Source of the DNA: Streptomyces scabichelini | Lineage (GTDB): Bacteria > Actinomycetota > Actinomycetes > Streptomycetales > Streptomycetaceae | Assembly (NCBI RefSeq): GCF_011045015.1 | Contig: NZ_JAAKZY010000034.1 | Span: forward strand, 1-62,197 | DNA: 62,197 nt | Direction: 5' to 3' | Shown here: piece by piece, positions 1 through 8,000 of the stretch | Layout of the letters: every line of letters starts with the position of its first letter | Position numbering within the stretch: the stretch's first letter is position 1 | Translations under genes and position numbers: made by a program | The notes under the pieces: model-generated | Told to the model about the DNA's origin: nothing | Database searches by the model: none | What the model saw: only the letters and a program-made list of their open reading frames with translations

Positions 1-12
1 TATAAGAGACAG
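1..12 (+). other. Residual sequencing adapter (Nextera mosaic end)
   Basis: The first twelve bases, TATAAGAGACAG, are identical to the 3' end of the Nextera/Tn5 mosaic-end adapter AGATGTGTATAAGAGACAG. The identity stops at base 13, where GC-rich genomic sequence begins. This points to untrimmed library adapter at a contig end, so these bases should not be read as chromosomal. Confidence 0.9.
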
Positions 13-45
13 GGCCGGGGTCGAGGCCGACCAGGCCTCCGACGC

Positions 46-681
46 CTAGTCCGCCGCCTCCTTCGCGTACTTGATGAGCTGGGAGAAGTCGATCGCTCCA
101 GGATCCCCGTGGAGATTCTCGGGGACATGCATGTGCCCGCAGACCCCGTTGAAGTCGTTCCATTCCGCGTCGCTCATACGCTGTCCCTCACCGTTCCCGT
201 ACGACTTCGGGTAGGCGGGCCACGCCTTCGGTCCTGACAGGGGTACGTCGTGCTCGTTGTGCATCCATGTCAGGAAGCGGGCGACTCCGCGCAGGGCCCA
301 GTCGGGCGCCTTCGGCCAGTAGATGTGCGACTGTCCTGCCTCCGCCCACTCGGCATGGGTCTTCGGGTCGCAGGTGCCGACGAGTTCGATCTGGCAGACG
401 TTGAGCGCGTTGGTCTCGACACCGCCCGACTCGTTGACCAGGGCGCGGGACGAGGTCTCGATGTCGAAGTGCTGGTACCACTTCAGTTGCTCGGCGGCGA
501 GGTCCGGCACCGCCGTGAGGTTCGGGGCCGAGGCTCCGCCGCCGTAGCCCGGCAGGGTGCGGCCCTCGGTGGTGTGCAGGACGACGGTGTTGACCTCTAT
601 CGCGTCGCCGCCGTAGTCGTCCTGGTACCAGTGCGTCCGGCTCGCGCCGGGGTAGCGCTGGGGTCCCGTCTTCGTGCTCAC
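46..681 (-). CDS. N-acetylmuramoyl-L-alanine amidase-like protein (amidase_2 fold)
   Basis: Protein of 211 residues resembling zinc-dependent peptidoglycan amidases of the amidase_2/T7 lysozyme fold. The motif VVLHTTEG carries the first likely zinc histidine. A C-terminal GHMHVPENLHGDPGAIDF block carries further candidate metal and catalytic residues. I chose the GTG at 681 because AGGAGA lies 6 nt upstream; an in-frame ATG at 732 would add a Pro/Gly-rich 17-residue extension with no visible ribosome site. There is no signal peptide, so export would need a holin or another route, as in phage endolysins, or the protein acts during lysis or wall turnover. No phage structural genes are nearby. 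Class assignment is from motifs; substrate is inferred. Confidence 0.75.
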   Translation of the reverse strand: MSTKTGPQRYPGASRTHWYQDDYGGDAIEVNTVVLHTTEGRTLPGYGGGASAPNLTAVPDLAAEQLKWYQHFDIETSSRALVNESGGVETNALNVCQIELVGTCDPKTHAEWAEAGQSHIYWPKAPDWALRGVARFLTWMHNEHDVPLSGPKAWPAYPKSYGNGEGQRMSDAEWNDFNGVCGHMHVPENLHGDPGAIDFSQLIKYAKEAAD

Positions 682-876
682 TGCGTCTCCTGGAACTGGA
701 CTCCCCGGCGGGGCGCCAGGGGCGCAGCTCATCGTGCGTCAACAGCCGTACTGGGTACGGCTGTTGCACAGTTCGCACACGAAATGGGCGCAGTAGTTAC
801 GCGTGGTGCAGCGTGGCGGAATGCAGCGGAACGTGGAGCGAGACCAGCGCAGGGGCCTCAACGCCGCAGCCCAGCC

Positions 877-1497
877 TCAGCCCGCGTTCTTGATCGCCGA
901 GATGTCGAAGTTCAGCTTGATCTTGTCGGAGATGAGGACTCCGCCGGTCTCCAGCGCCGCGTTGTACGTAAGGCCCCACTCCGAGCGCAGGATCTCCGCC
1001 TTGCCCTCGAAGCCGACGCGCTCATTGCCGAACGGGTCCTTCGCGGAGCCGTTGAACTCCAGGTCGATGGAGAGGGGCTTGGTGGTGCCGAGGATCGACA
1101 GGTCACCGGTGATCCGGTAGTCGTCGCCGCCGAGCGCCTCCGCCTTGGTGGAGCGGAACGTCATCGTCGGGAACTCGTCCGTCTTGAAGAAGTCGGAGCT
1201 CTTGAGGTGGCCGTTGCGGTCGGCGTTGCCCGTGTCGATGCTCTCCATCGTGACGTCGATGGACGCGGTCGAGCTGGACGGGTCGGTGCCGTCCAGGTGC
1301 AGGGTGCCTGTGAAGTCGAGGAAGGCGCCCTTGACGTTGGTGACCATGGCGTGCCGGGCGACGAAGCCGATCGTCGAGTGGGACGGGTCGATGGTGTAGT
1401 CGCCGGTGAGGGCGGCCAGGTCGGGATTCACGGCGGCGGGAGCCGTGACGGTGGCTGTGGCGGTGGCGGCGGTGTCCTTGCGGCCGAAAAGACCCAT
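877..1497 (-). CDS. YceI-family lipid-binding-like protein
   Basis: Protein of 206 residues. The core (about residues 30-206) matches the YceI family: DYTIDPSHSTIGFVARHAMV near the start, the central FFKTDEFPTMTFRS block, and a C-terminal DKIKLNFDISA strand. Members fold as a lipocalin-like barrel that binds polyisoprenoid or fatty ligands. The N-terminus is Ala/Thr-rich and begins MGLFGRK with no signal peptide, so this member is probably cytoplasmic. The start at 1497 has AAGGAG about 7 nt upstream. Two near-identical 15-bp boxes lie 40-95 bp upstream and suggest repression by a MarR-type or similar regulator. The ligand is unknown. Confidence 0.88.
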   Translation of the reverse strand: MGLFGRKDTAATATATVTAPAAVNPDLAALTGDYTIDPSHSTIGFVARHAMVTNVKGAFLDFTGTLHLDGTDPSSSTASIDVTMESIDTGNADRNGHLKSSDFFKTDEFPTMTFRSTKAEALGGDDYRITGDLSILGTTKPLSIDLEFNGSAKDPFGNERVGFEGKAEILRSEWGLTYNAALETGGVLISDKIKLNFDISAIKNAG

Positions 1498-1538
1498 GAC
1501 TGACTCCTTGGGGGACGAGCTCCGGCGCTGCGCCGAAG

Positions 1539-1590
1539 CCGTTTAATCTTCAATGACATCGACCGTAGAACTATTCCGTTTAAAATTCAA
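1539..1590 (-). promoter_or_regulatory. Twin operator-like boxes upstream of the YceI gene
   Basis: On the minus strand the sequence TTGAANNTTAAACGG occurs twice, at 1576-1590 (TTGAATTTTAAACGG) and 1539-1553 (TTGAAGATTAAACGG). The copies share 13 of 15 bases and their starts are 37 bp apart. Each box contains an imperfect palindrome TTGAA/TTAAA of the kind bound by MarR-family regulators. The boxes are conspicuously AT-rich for this genome. They lie between the YceI start and the start of the neighbouring lyase pseudogene, so they could have served both. Confidence 0.5.
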
Positions 1591-1648
1591 CAGAAGCGTG
1601 GGTGTGTTGGGTCGATTACGCACCGTTGCCTTGGGGGACCATCGGCCA

Positions 1649-2463
1649 GTGACCCCCACCCGTCGCACGTTTCTGCTGGCGGCGACTCTCGCGGCCGGCG
1701 CCGCGCTCGCAGCCTCCTCATGTGCTGCCTATGCCGCACATGCCGCGGACGACAAGGACGAGGACGAGTACGCGACCCTCCGCCGCCGCTGGCTGGAGAT
1801 CGCACTCGGCACCGGCTACGACCCGACCGCCGAGCCCTACGCCGCCCGCCTCGCCGAGACCGGCGATCTGGCCCGGGGCTTCAGACAGACCATGGCCCCG
1901 ACCGCCACCGCAGGCTGTGGACGATGACGCGGGCGTACGTCCAGGAGGGCACCGGTTCGACCGGCGACGACTCACTCCTCGCCGACGTCATCAAGGGCAT
2001 CGATCACCTCTCCGCCACCGTCTACAACTCCTCCACCACCCGCTATGGCAACTGGTGGGAGTGGCAGATCGGCAGCCCCCGCCTCCTGATGGACATCGTC
2101 GCCGCCCTCCACGACCGGCTGTCGGTTCTCGCCAACGACGTCCGGTGCCAGGCAGTCCATGTGAGCTCCCTGGGCCTGACCGCGGCCAACTTCTGGCGGG
2201 CCGGGAGCGTGGGGCCGCTGTCGGTCTCGGCGCCGGCGAGTGTTCTCGTACGGCGTCGTGGGCGTCATGGGCGTGGGGACGCGCTGCTGTGTGTGAGCGG
2301 GCCCGAGCGTGCGGGTGAGCCGGTGGAGGTGGTGTGGGATCGGCCGGTACGGGAGGTTGTGCGGGCCGATGCGGGGGTGGAAGTCCTTGCGACTGGCCGG
2401 GAGTTGAGGGTGCGGGTGAGGCCTGGGACGGCGGGAGCCACCTTCCGGTGCGAGGTGCGGTAG
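1649..2463 (+). pseudogene. Decayed polysaccharide lyase family 8 (hyaluronate/xanthan lyase-type) gene
   Basis: Three separate pieces of a PL8 lyase can be read. A GTG at 1649 starts a twin-arginine signal (TRRTFLLAATLAAG) followed by the lyase N-terminus (YATLRRRWLEIALGTGYDP). This frame stops at 1927 after QTMAP. From about 1915, in another frame, the family sequence resumes as RLWTMTRAYVQEG...GNWWEWQIGSPRLLMDIV. At about 2128 it jumps from ALHDRLS directly to the family C-terminus VLANDVRCQAVHVSSLGLTAANFW, running to a stop at 2463. Family members are about 750-800 residues, so a short frameshifting deletion and an in-frame loss of perhaps 500 or more residues, including the catalytic Tyr/His region, are inferred. 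It cannot make an active lyase. Confidence 0.82.
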
Positions 2464-2867
2464 CGCTCCGCTGTGGGTGCGGAAACAGCGGACCGTCCGT
2501 ATCTGCGGGCGTCTGGGGCTGATCGCGCCCGCGCCGGGAGATCGAACCGGTGGCGGCGCGTGTCGCCGAGGGCGGCCGGCTGCCGGGCCCCGACAGCCAG
2601 CCGCCTCGCCTTCTCGTACCTCACGGGCGTCCTGGACGACGTCCAGAAGGTCCACGAGGCCCAGCCGGAGGATGTGGTGACCTTGAGCGAGGTGTGCAGC
2701 ACGCCACACTGGGCGGCTTTGTGGAACCTCGACAACGCACACCGCCCCTGAGCTGGTGGTTGACCTGCATGCTCGCGAGGTTCTGTTCAGGGGTACCAGG
2801 AAAACGCTCCGGAGACTGTGAGGAGTCGACGGCCCGCTTTCGTTGGTGGACTTCGTAAGGTCACTAC
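2464..2867. other. Intergenic region, possible gene remnant plus accB leader
   Basis: Between the lyase pseudogene and accB I see no intact gene. A plus-strand frame ending at 2751 (LTGVLDDVQKVHEAQPEDVV, then CSTPHWAALWNLDN) reads like real protein but has no convincing start and no family I recognise; it may be the tail of another decayed gene. The last 100 bases hold the accB leader, with AAGG 7 nt before its ATG. Confidence 0.35.
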
Positions 2868-4460
2868 ATGACCGTTTTGGACGATGCCGGATCCTCGGCC
2901 GGAGAACCCACCGACGCGCACGGACGTGTGGCCGAGCTGCACGAGATCCGCGCGCAGGCGCTCGCCGGCCCCAGCGAGAAGGCGACCGCGGCGCAGCACG
3001 CCAAGGGCAAGCTGACCTCCCGGGAGCGCATCGAGCTCCTGCTGGACGAGGGCTCGTTCAACGAGGTCGAGCAGCTGCGCCGGCACCGGGCCACCGGCTT
3101 CGGCCTGGAGGCCAAGAAGCCGTACACCGACGGTGTGATCACCGGCTGGGGCACGGTGGAGGGCCGCACGGTCTTCGTGTACGCCCACGACTTCCGGATC
3201 TTCGGCGGCGCCCTGGGCGAGGCCCACGCCACGAAGATCCACAAGATCATGGACATGGCCATCGCGGCCGGGGCGCCGCTGGTGTCGCTGAACGACGGGG
3301 CGGGCGCCCGCATCCAGGAGGGCGTCAGCGCGCTGGCCGGTTACGGCGGCATCTTCCAGCGCAACACCCGCGCGTCCGGCGTCATCCCGCAGATCAGCGT
3401 CATGCTCGGCCCGTGCGCGGGCGGCGCCGCCTACAGCCCCGCGCTGACGGACTTCGTGTTCATGGTCCGCGAGACCTCGCAGATGTTCATCACAGGACCG
3501 GACGTGGTCAAGGCGGTCACCGGCGAGGAGATCACCCAGAACGGCCTCGGCGGCGCGGACGTGCACGCCGAGACCTCCGGCGTCGCGCACTTCGCGTACG
3601 ACGACGAGGAGACCTGCCTGGCGGAGGTCCGCTACCTCCTGTCGATGCTCCCGCAGAACAACCGCGAGAACCCGCCCCACACGGCCTCCGAGGACCCCGC
3701 GGACCGTCGTGGCGACGTCCTCCTGGACCTGGTCCCCGCGGACGGCAACCGGCCGTACGACATGACCAAGGTCATCGAGGAACTCGTCGACGACGGCGAC
3801 TACCTGGAGATCCACGAGCGCTGGGCCCGCAACATCATCTGCGCCCTGGCCCGCCTTGACGGCCAGGTGGTGGGCATCGTCGCCAACCAGCCGCAGTCCC
3901 TGGCCGGTGTCCTGGACATCGAGGCCTCCGAGAAAGCCGCGCGGTTCGTGCAGATGTGCGACGCGTTCAACATCCCGATCGTCACCCTTTTGGACGTACC
4001 CGGCTTTCTGCCCGGCGTCGACCAGGAGCACGGTGGGATCATCCGCCACGGCGCGAAGCTGCTGTACGCGTACTGCAACGCCACCGTGCCGCGGATCTCG
4101 CTGATCCTTCGGAAGGCGTACGGAGGTGCCTACATCGTCATGGACAGCCAGTCCATCGGGGCGGACCTCACCTACGCGTGGCCCACGAACGAGATCGCGG
4201 TGATGGGAGCCGAGGGCGCCGCCAACGTCATCTTCCGCCGCCAGATCGCCGAGGCCGAGGACCCCGAGGCTATGCGTGCCCGCATGGTCAAGGAGTACAA
4301 GGCCGAGCTGATGCACCCGTACTACGCGGCCGAGCGCGGCCTGGTGGACGACGTGATCGACCCCGCCGAGACCCGCGAGATCCTGATCCGCTCACTGGCC
4401 ATGCTCCGCACGAAGCACGCGGATCTGCCGTCCCGCAAGCACGGAAACCCGCCGCAGTAA
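2868..4460 (+). CDS. accB: Acyl-CoA carboxylase beta (carboxyltransferase) subunit AccB
   Basis: Protein of 530 residues, the usual length of biotin-dependent carboxyltransferase beta subunits. It transfers CO2 from carboxybiotin on the alpha subunit to acetyl- or propionyl-CoA, giving malonyl- or methylmalonyl-CoA for fatty acids and polyketides. Two crotonase-fold halves are visible. The first has the acyl-CoA oxyanion segment GPCAGGAAYSPAL. The second has DVPGFLPGVDQEHGGIIRHG and KAYGGAYIVM. Residue 423 in AYIVM is isoleucine. This is the position known from Streptomyces work to separate AccB (Ile, accepts acetyl-CoA) from PccB (Asp, propionyl-specific), so this is the AccB type. accE follows 46 bp downstream as an operon. 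Confidence 0.95.
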   Translation: MTVLDDAGSSAGEPTDAHGRVAELHEIRAQALAGPSEKATAAQHAKGKLTSRERIELLLDEGSFNEVEQLRRHRATGFGLEAKKPYTDGVITGWGTVEGRTVFVYAHDFRIFGGALGEAHATKIHKIMDMAIAAGAPLVSLNDGAGARIQEGVSALAGYGGIFQRNTRASGVIPQISVMLGPCAGGAAYSPALTDFVFMVRETSQMFITGPDVVKAVTGEEITQNGLGGADVHAETSGVAHFAYDDEETCLAEVRYLLSMLPQNNRENPPHTASEDPADRRGDVLLDLVPADGNRPYDMTKVIEELVDDGDYLEIHERWARNIICALARLDGQVVGIVANQPQSLAGVLDIEASEKAARFVQMCDAFNIPIVTLLDVPGFLPGVDQEHGGIIRHGAKLLYAYCNATVPRISLILRKAYGGAYIVMDSQSIGADLTYAWPTNEIAVMGAEGAANVIFRRQIAEAEDPEAMRARMVKEYKAELMHPYYAAERGLVDDVIDPAETREILIRSLAMLRTKHADLPSRKHGNPPQ

Positions 4461-4506
4461 CGCTGCGGTCCCCCCGCGGAAACCTCACTCACGGAGACTT
4501 ACGTCT

Positions 4507-4695
4507 ATGAGCACCCCTGACATTCGCGTCGAGAAGGGCCACGCCGAGCCCGAGGAAGTCGCCGCCATCACGGCGATCCTCCTGGCCCGCGCCGCGGCCG
4601 CGCCCGCGCCTGCGACCCACCGTGGCCGCACGAAGGCCGGCTGGCGCCGCCTGGAGCGGGAGCCCGGCTTCCGGGCACCGCACAGCTGGCGCTGA
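4507..4695 (+). CDS. accE: Acyl-CoA carboxylase epsilon subunit AccE
   Basis: Small protein of 62 residues, typical of actinomycete carboxylase epsilon subunits that tighten the alpha-beta holoenzyme and raise its activity. The N-terminal half (IRVEKGHAEPEEVAAITAIL) is the recognisable epsilon motif. An Ala/Pro linker follows, then a basic C-terminus ending FRAPHSWR, which is also typical. It starts at ATG 4507 with GGAGA upstream and lies directly behind accB, which fixes its role. It is convergent with the NACHT gene across a hairpin terminator. Confidence 0.92.
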   Translation: MSTPDIRVEKGHAEPEEVAAITAILLARAAAAPAPATHRGRTKAGWRRLEREPGFRAPHSWR

Positions 4696-4717
4696 CGGTT
4701 CGCTTGATCCACGCTCG

Positions 4718-4745
4718 GCCCCGCACTCCTTTGGGAGGGCGGGGC
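4718..4745. terminator. Bidirectional terminator between accE and the NACHT gene
   Basis: Hairpin with arms GCCCCGC (4718-4724) and GCGGGGC (4739-4745). The stem continues inward (CTCC with GGAG, one mismatch) to a TTTG loop and is followed by a T/G-rich stretch. It lies between two convergent genes. Confidence 0.7.
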
Positions 4746-4761
4746 TGTTGTGTTGGAGGTG

Positions 4762-7700
4762 TCATGTGATGGTGACGTCTACGTCGGGGAGATCCAGCGT
4801 GGTGATGGGCTGACCGTCTGGGGTGTGGCACGAGGAGATCCGTACCGATTTCAGGGAACCGCCGAGATGGCGGTAGGCGTCGGATCCGTCGGGCAAGACG
4901 CAGTTTGTGATGTTGAGGGTCCGCAACGCAGGAGGAAGGGACTCATTCGCCTTCAGCCAGGCGCACAAGTCGAAGCGTTTGATGGAGAGGTGCCTGAGCC
5001 CGCGCATCGCGGAGATGGCGTTGATGCTGCGTGGCATGCAGGTGTTCAGGCCCGCCAGGTAGAGGAACCAAGGCTCGCAGCAGCTGCTCAAAACACCCAA
5101 ATCCGTGCTCTCGCTCACATCGTAGAAGCTCAGCTCCGACGCGGCTGGCCTAAGACGCAGACCGTCGAGGGTCGGCGTACCGCGGAGTCCAAGGAACAGG
5201 TGGGCGAGACTCCCCAGGTTCCCCACCGTTTCTAGGTTGATCAGCTCTCTTGGCCCCAGCACCGCGAGCTCCCGCAACCCTGGGTGAGCTGCCATCACCG
5301 ACAGGTCACCGGCGCCGCGGAGCTGGGGGATCGATAGTTCCGTCAGGGGCGAGAGCTGGGCCACGGCAGCGAGATCTGGGAACGGATAACCGATCCACAG
5401 GTCGGTGATGGACCTCAACCGAGTCGCCGCGTGCCACTGGCCGGAGTGTGTAAGTTCGACGGTGTGCCCCGTCAGCGGCAGCGGCGCCAGGACCTGATCG
5501 GCATAGGCGTCCGCATCGAAGTACCTCCAGGCCCCGATGAGTTCGTCGATGACGCCGTCGCGTTCGTCCTCCGCGTACCCCGCCATGAGCGACAACGCCT
5601 CCTCACCCCCGATCATCGCCACCGTCCGTACCGTCTGAGCCGCGGCCTTCTCCGTCAGCTCGCCCAGCGAGCGCGGCAGTCTCCGCAGCAGACTCGTCCC
5701 CACCGCCGCCAGCGCGGGCGGGTCCGTCTTTCTGCGGGCCGGGAGCAGCGCCGACACCGCCTCGTCCAGGCGGCCCGCCAGTTCTGCCGAGGCCGAAGGC
5801 ATCGTCTCCTGGCAGGCGGCCGCCAGCAGCCGCAAGGCCCGTGCGTGCCGGGGTTCTCGCTCCGCGCGGTCGAGGATGCCGCCCAGGAGCTCCTCCCGCT
5901 GGCGGGTGTTGGCGTGTCCGGCGGCCATGATGATCGTCTCGCGCCACAGGTCGAGGTGGGCCCGCCCGACCAGGTTGCCGATGCGGTCCTCCTCCGTGGC
6001 CTCCTCGGCGGCCAGGTACTCCTGGAACGTCCGGTGTACGAAGTCCAGGCGCCCCTGGACGGGATCGCGGAGTATCCCGGAGCGCTCCAGCAACTGATCG
6101 AGGACCCCGTGGCCGTCCTGGACGTCCAGATGCCGCATCGCCGCGAGCTTCCTGCCGACGTGGACGGCGGCCTGGTCCACGCTGATCTCGCTGCGGTTGT
6201 TGTCCGACAGGCGCCAGGCCAGATCCCGGAGTATGACCAGCTTGTCGCCGAGGCTGAGCTTGCTGTCGACCGCACTCGGAACGCTGCGCTCCGTGTCACG
6301 GTCGTGGACGAGCGTGTCCAGGGCGTTCTTGTACAACTCCATCCGGTCGCGCGGGAGTTGGCTGCCCCGGTTCAGGTGCATGGCGCAGAGCATGGCCGCG
6401 AGCAGCGGGGTGCCGGCCAGGGACGGGAGGTGCGGCCGGTCCTTGAGACTGTTCAGCAGGGACTGCTCGTAACGGGGGAGTTCGTCCACGGCGCAGGGGA
6501 GTTCGTCGCCCAGTTCCCGTACCGCCTGATGCCATCGCCGTACGAAGGCCGCCAGGTCCGGTGGAGTCATGCGGTCCATGTGGAGGGCCGTGAAGTCCTC
6601 CCTGCGCAGCCAGTCCACTCCGGCCGCGGTCGGACGCGAGGTGACCACCACCCGTATACCGCTGTACGTCCCCAGCAGCTTGCGCAGCCACTCCCGCACC
6701 GACCGGCGCTCCCCGCCGAGCAGCTCGTCCACGCCGTCGACCAGCAGCAGGACCGTGCCGTCGCGGAGCTGGCGCTCCACCCACCCCTTGGGCATGATCC
6801 CGGTGATGGTTCCGGCGACCCCGTCCAGCAGCTCCTCGGGCTTCTTCGGCAGCGGACGGCCGCTGTACTCCCGCAGCTTGACGAAGACCGGCGTGAGGCC
6901 GTTCCAGTCGGCCAGCTCGGCGGTGAAGGCGCCGCGCGCCGCCGTGATCGCCAGCCAGCGCAGCAACGTCGTCTTGCCCGAGCCCGCCTCGCCCCGCAGC
7001 AGCACCCTCGACGCCCCGCCGAGCGCGGCCTCGACCCGCATCCCGGAGCTCTCCGTGCCGGGCTCCTCCCAGTCGCTCATGTCGGGCCGCAGGAGGGGCA
7101 GGGAGCGGCCGGCGGCGCGGCGGCGGGTTCCGGCGTCTCCGGTGGCCCGCAGGCTGACGTACGCGACCGACAGCCGGACCTGCGCCGCCGCGCGGTCGGA
7201 CGTGCGGCGGAACAGCTCCACCTCGTCGAGGTCGTTGCTGACCAGGTCCATGTACAGACGGCGGAAGTCCATGTCCTGGTCGGTGCCGTCCGGCGCGAAC
7301 AGTGAACGGTCGGGCAGTCGTTCCAGGACACGGGCCACGTCGGTGCCCAGGGAGGTGGTGCGTTCCAGCAGTTCGGCCAGCGCACGCTCCTCGAACACCG
7401 GCAGGCTCCGCACGATGCTGACGTAGTACTGACAGCACTCGGTGAAGAGCAGCCGGTAGAACCGCTCCTCCGCCTCGTTCAGGCCGACCGGCGCCCGCAC
7501 CGTCCCGGTGATCCGGCGGATCAGTTCCGCGGGACTGGCGTCAGCCGCCAGGACCGCCTCGTCCGACAGGTCGGCCGCGGCGAACGTGTCGCACACCCCG
7601 TTGACCGCCGCTTCCCGGCCGCTCTCGTCCATCCCCCGGAACTCATGCGCCAGGAACGGCTCCATCCGGGCCGCGACCGCGTCGGCCATCTCCTCGAACT

Positions 7701-7866
7701 GCCGGCGGACGCTGCGCTGGAGCCGCAGGCCGGGCACCCGCACCCGTACGAGCTCGTCCATCGGCAGCCGGCGCTCCTGCTCCCGCCGCTTGCCTCCCAG
7801 CCACATCTGGGCGGCCGTGTTCGCCACGGTCGTCCCCAGCCGTAATGCGGCCGCTTCCGCGCTCAT
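4762..7866 (-). CDS. NACHT-domain STAND ATPase with C-terminal leucine-rich repeats (NLR-like)
   Basis: Protein of 1034 residues in three parts. Residues 1-280 are an alpha-helical N-terminal region of unknown type. Residues 285-480 are a NACHT NTPase, with Walker A GEAGSGKTT near 292, Walker B LLLVDGVDE near 375 and the sensor TSRPTA. A helical middle region follows, and from about residue 800 leucine-rich repeat-like segments (LSPLTELSIPQL, PGLRELAVLG, LRHLSIKRF). This is the domain order of animal NLR proteins; bacterial relatives include phage sensors. I chose ATG 7866 because GAGGGGG precedes it; ATG 7899 lacks a ribosome site. Codon 8 is TTA, so translation should depend on the bldA tRNA. 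The LRR end looks less GC-rich than its neighbours. The gene sits as an apparent insertion between accE and the conservons. A defence role is inferred. Confidence 0.88.
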   Translation of the reverse strand: MSAEAAALRLGTTVANTAAQMWLGGKRREQERRLPMDELVRVRVPGLRLQRSVRRQFEEMADAVAARMEPFLAHEFRGMDESGREAAVNGVCDTFAAADLSDEAVLAADASPAELIRRITGTVRAPVGLNEAEERFYRLLFTECCQYYVSIVRSLPVFEERALAELLERTTSLGTDVARVLERLPDRSLFAPDGTDQDMDFRRLYMDLVSNDLDEVELFRRTSDRAAAQVRLSVAYVSLRATGDAGTRRRAAGRSLPLLRPDMSDWEEPGTESSGMRVEAALGGASRVLLRGEAGSGKTTLLRWLAITAARGAFTAELADWNGLTPVFVKLREYSGRPLPKKPEELLDGVAGTITGIMPKGWVERQLRDGTVLLLVDGVDELLGGERRSVREWLRKLLGTYSGIRVVVTSRPTAAGVDWLRREDFTALHMDRMTPPDLAAFVRRWHQAVRELGDELPCAVDELPRYEQSLLNSLKDRPHLPSLAGTPLLAAMLCAMHLNRGSQLPRDRMELYKNALDTLVHDRDTERSVPSAVDSKLSLGDKLVILRDLAWRLSDNNRSEISVDQAAVHVGRKLAAMRHLDVQDGHGVLDQLLERSGILRDPVQGRLDFVHRTFQEYLAAEEATEEDRIGNLVGRAHLDLWRETIIMAAGHANTRQREELLGGILDRAEREPRHARALRLLAAACQETMPSASAELAGRLDEAVSALLPARRKTDPPALAAVGTSLLRRLPRSLGELTEKAAAQTVRTVAMIGGEEALSLMAGYAEDERDGVIDELIGAWRYFDADAYADQVLAPLPLTGHTVELTHSGQWHAATRLRSITDLWIGYPFPDLAAVAQLSPLTELSIPQLRGAGDLSVMAAHPGLRELAVLGPRELINLETVGNLGSLAHLFLGLRGTPTLDGLRLRPAASELSFYDVSESTDLGVLSSCCEPWFLYLAGLNTCMPRSINAISAMRGLRHLSIKRFDLCAWLKANESLPPALRTLNITNCVLPDGSDAYRHLGGSLKSVRISSCHTPDGQPITTLDLPDVDVTIT

Positions 7867-7920
7867 CCAAGCCCCCTCGCTGAACGGAAACGCGCTCATT
7901 GTGGCAGGGGACAACGGCAA

Positions 7921-7952
7921 AGGGGCCCTCTCCTGTGATGGAGAGGGCCCCT
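7921..7952. terminator. Terminator downstream of the first conservon
   Basis: Perfect 13-bp inverted repeat, AGGGGCCCTCTCC (7921-7933) and its complement at 7940-7952, with a TGTGAT loop. It lies between the end of cvnD (8001) and the start of the NACHT gene (7866), so it ends conservon transcription before the NACHT gene. Confidence 0.8.
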
Positions 7953-8000
7953 TCTCAAGGTTTCTGCAGATTTCTGCGGAAGATTTCTGCGGGCGAACGA

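Noticed and set aside
250..1503. Long plus-strand open frame of 417 codons opposite the amidase and YceI genes
   Set aside because: Composition is Arg/Val/Gly-rich antisense noise typical of high-GC DNA, and it spans two well-supported minus-strand genes.
2473..2751. Possible 92-codon gene before accB
   Set aside because: The second half looks protein-like, but there is no ribosome site, no family, and the first half is biased noise; kept only as a possible remnant.
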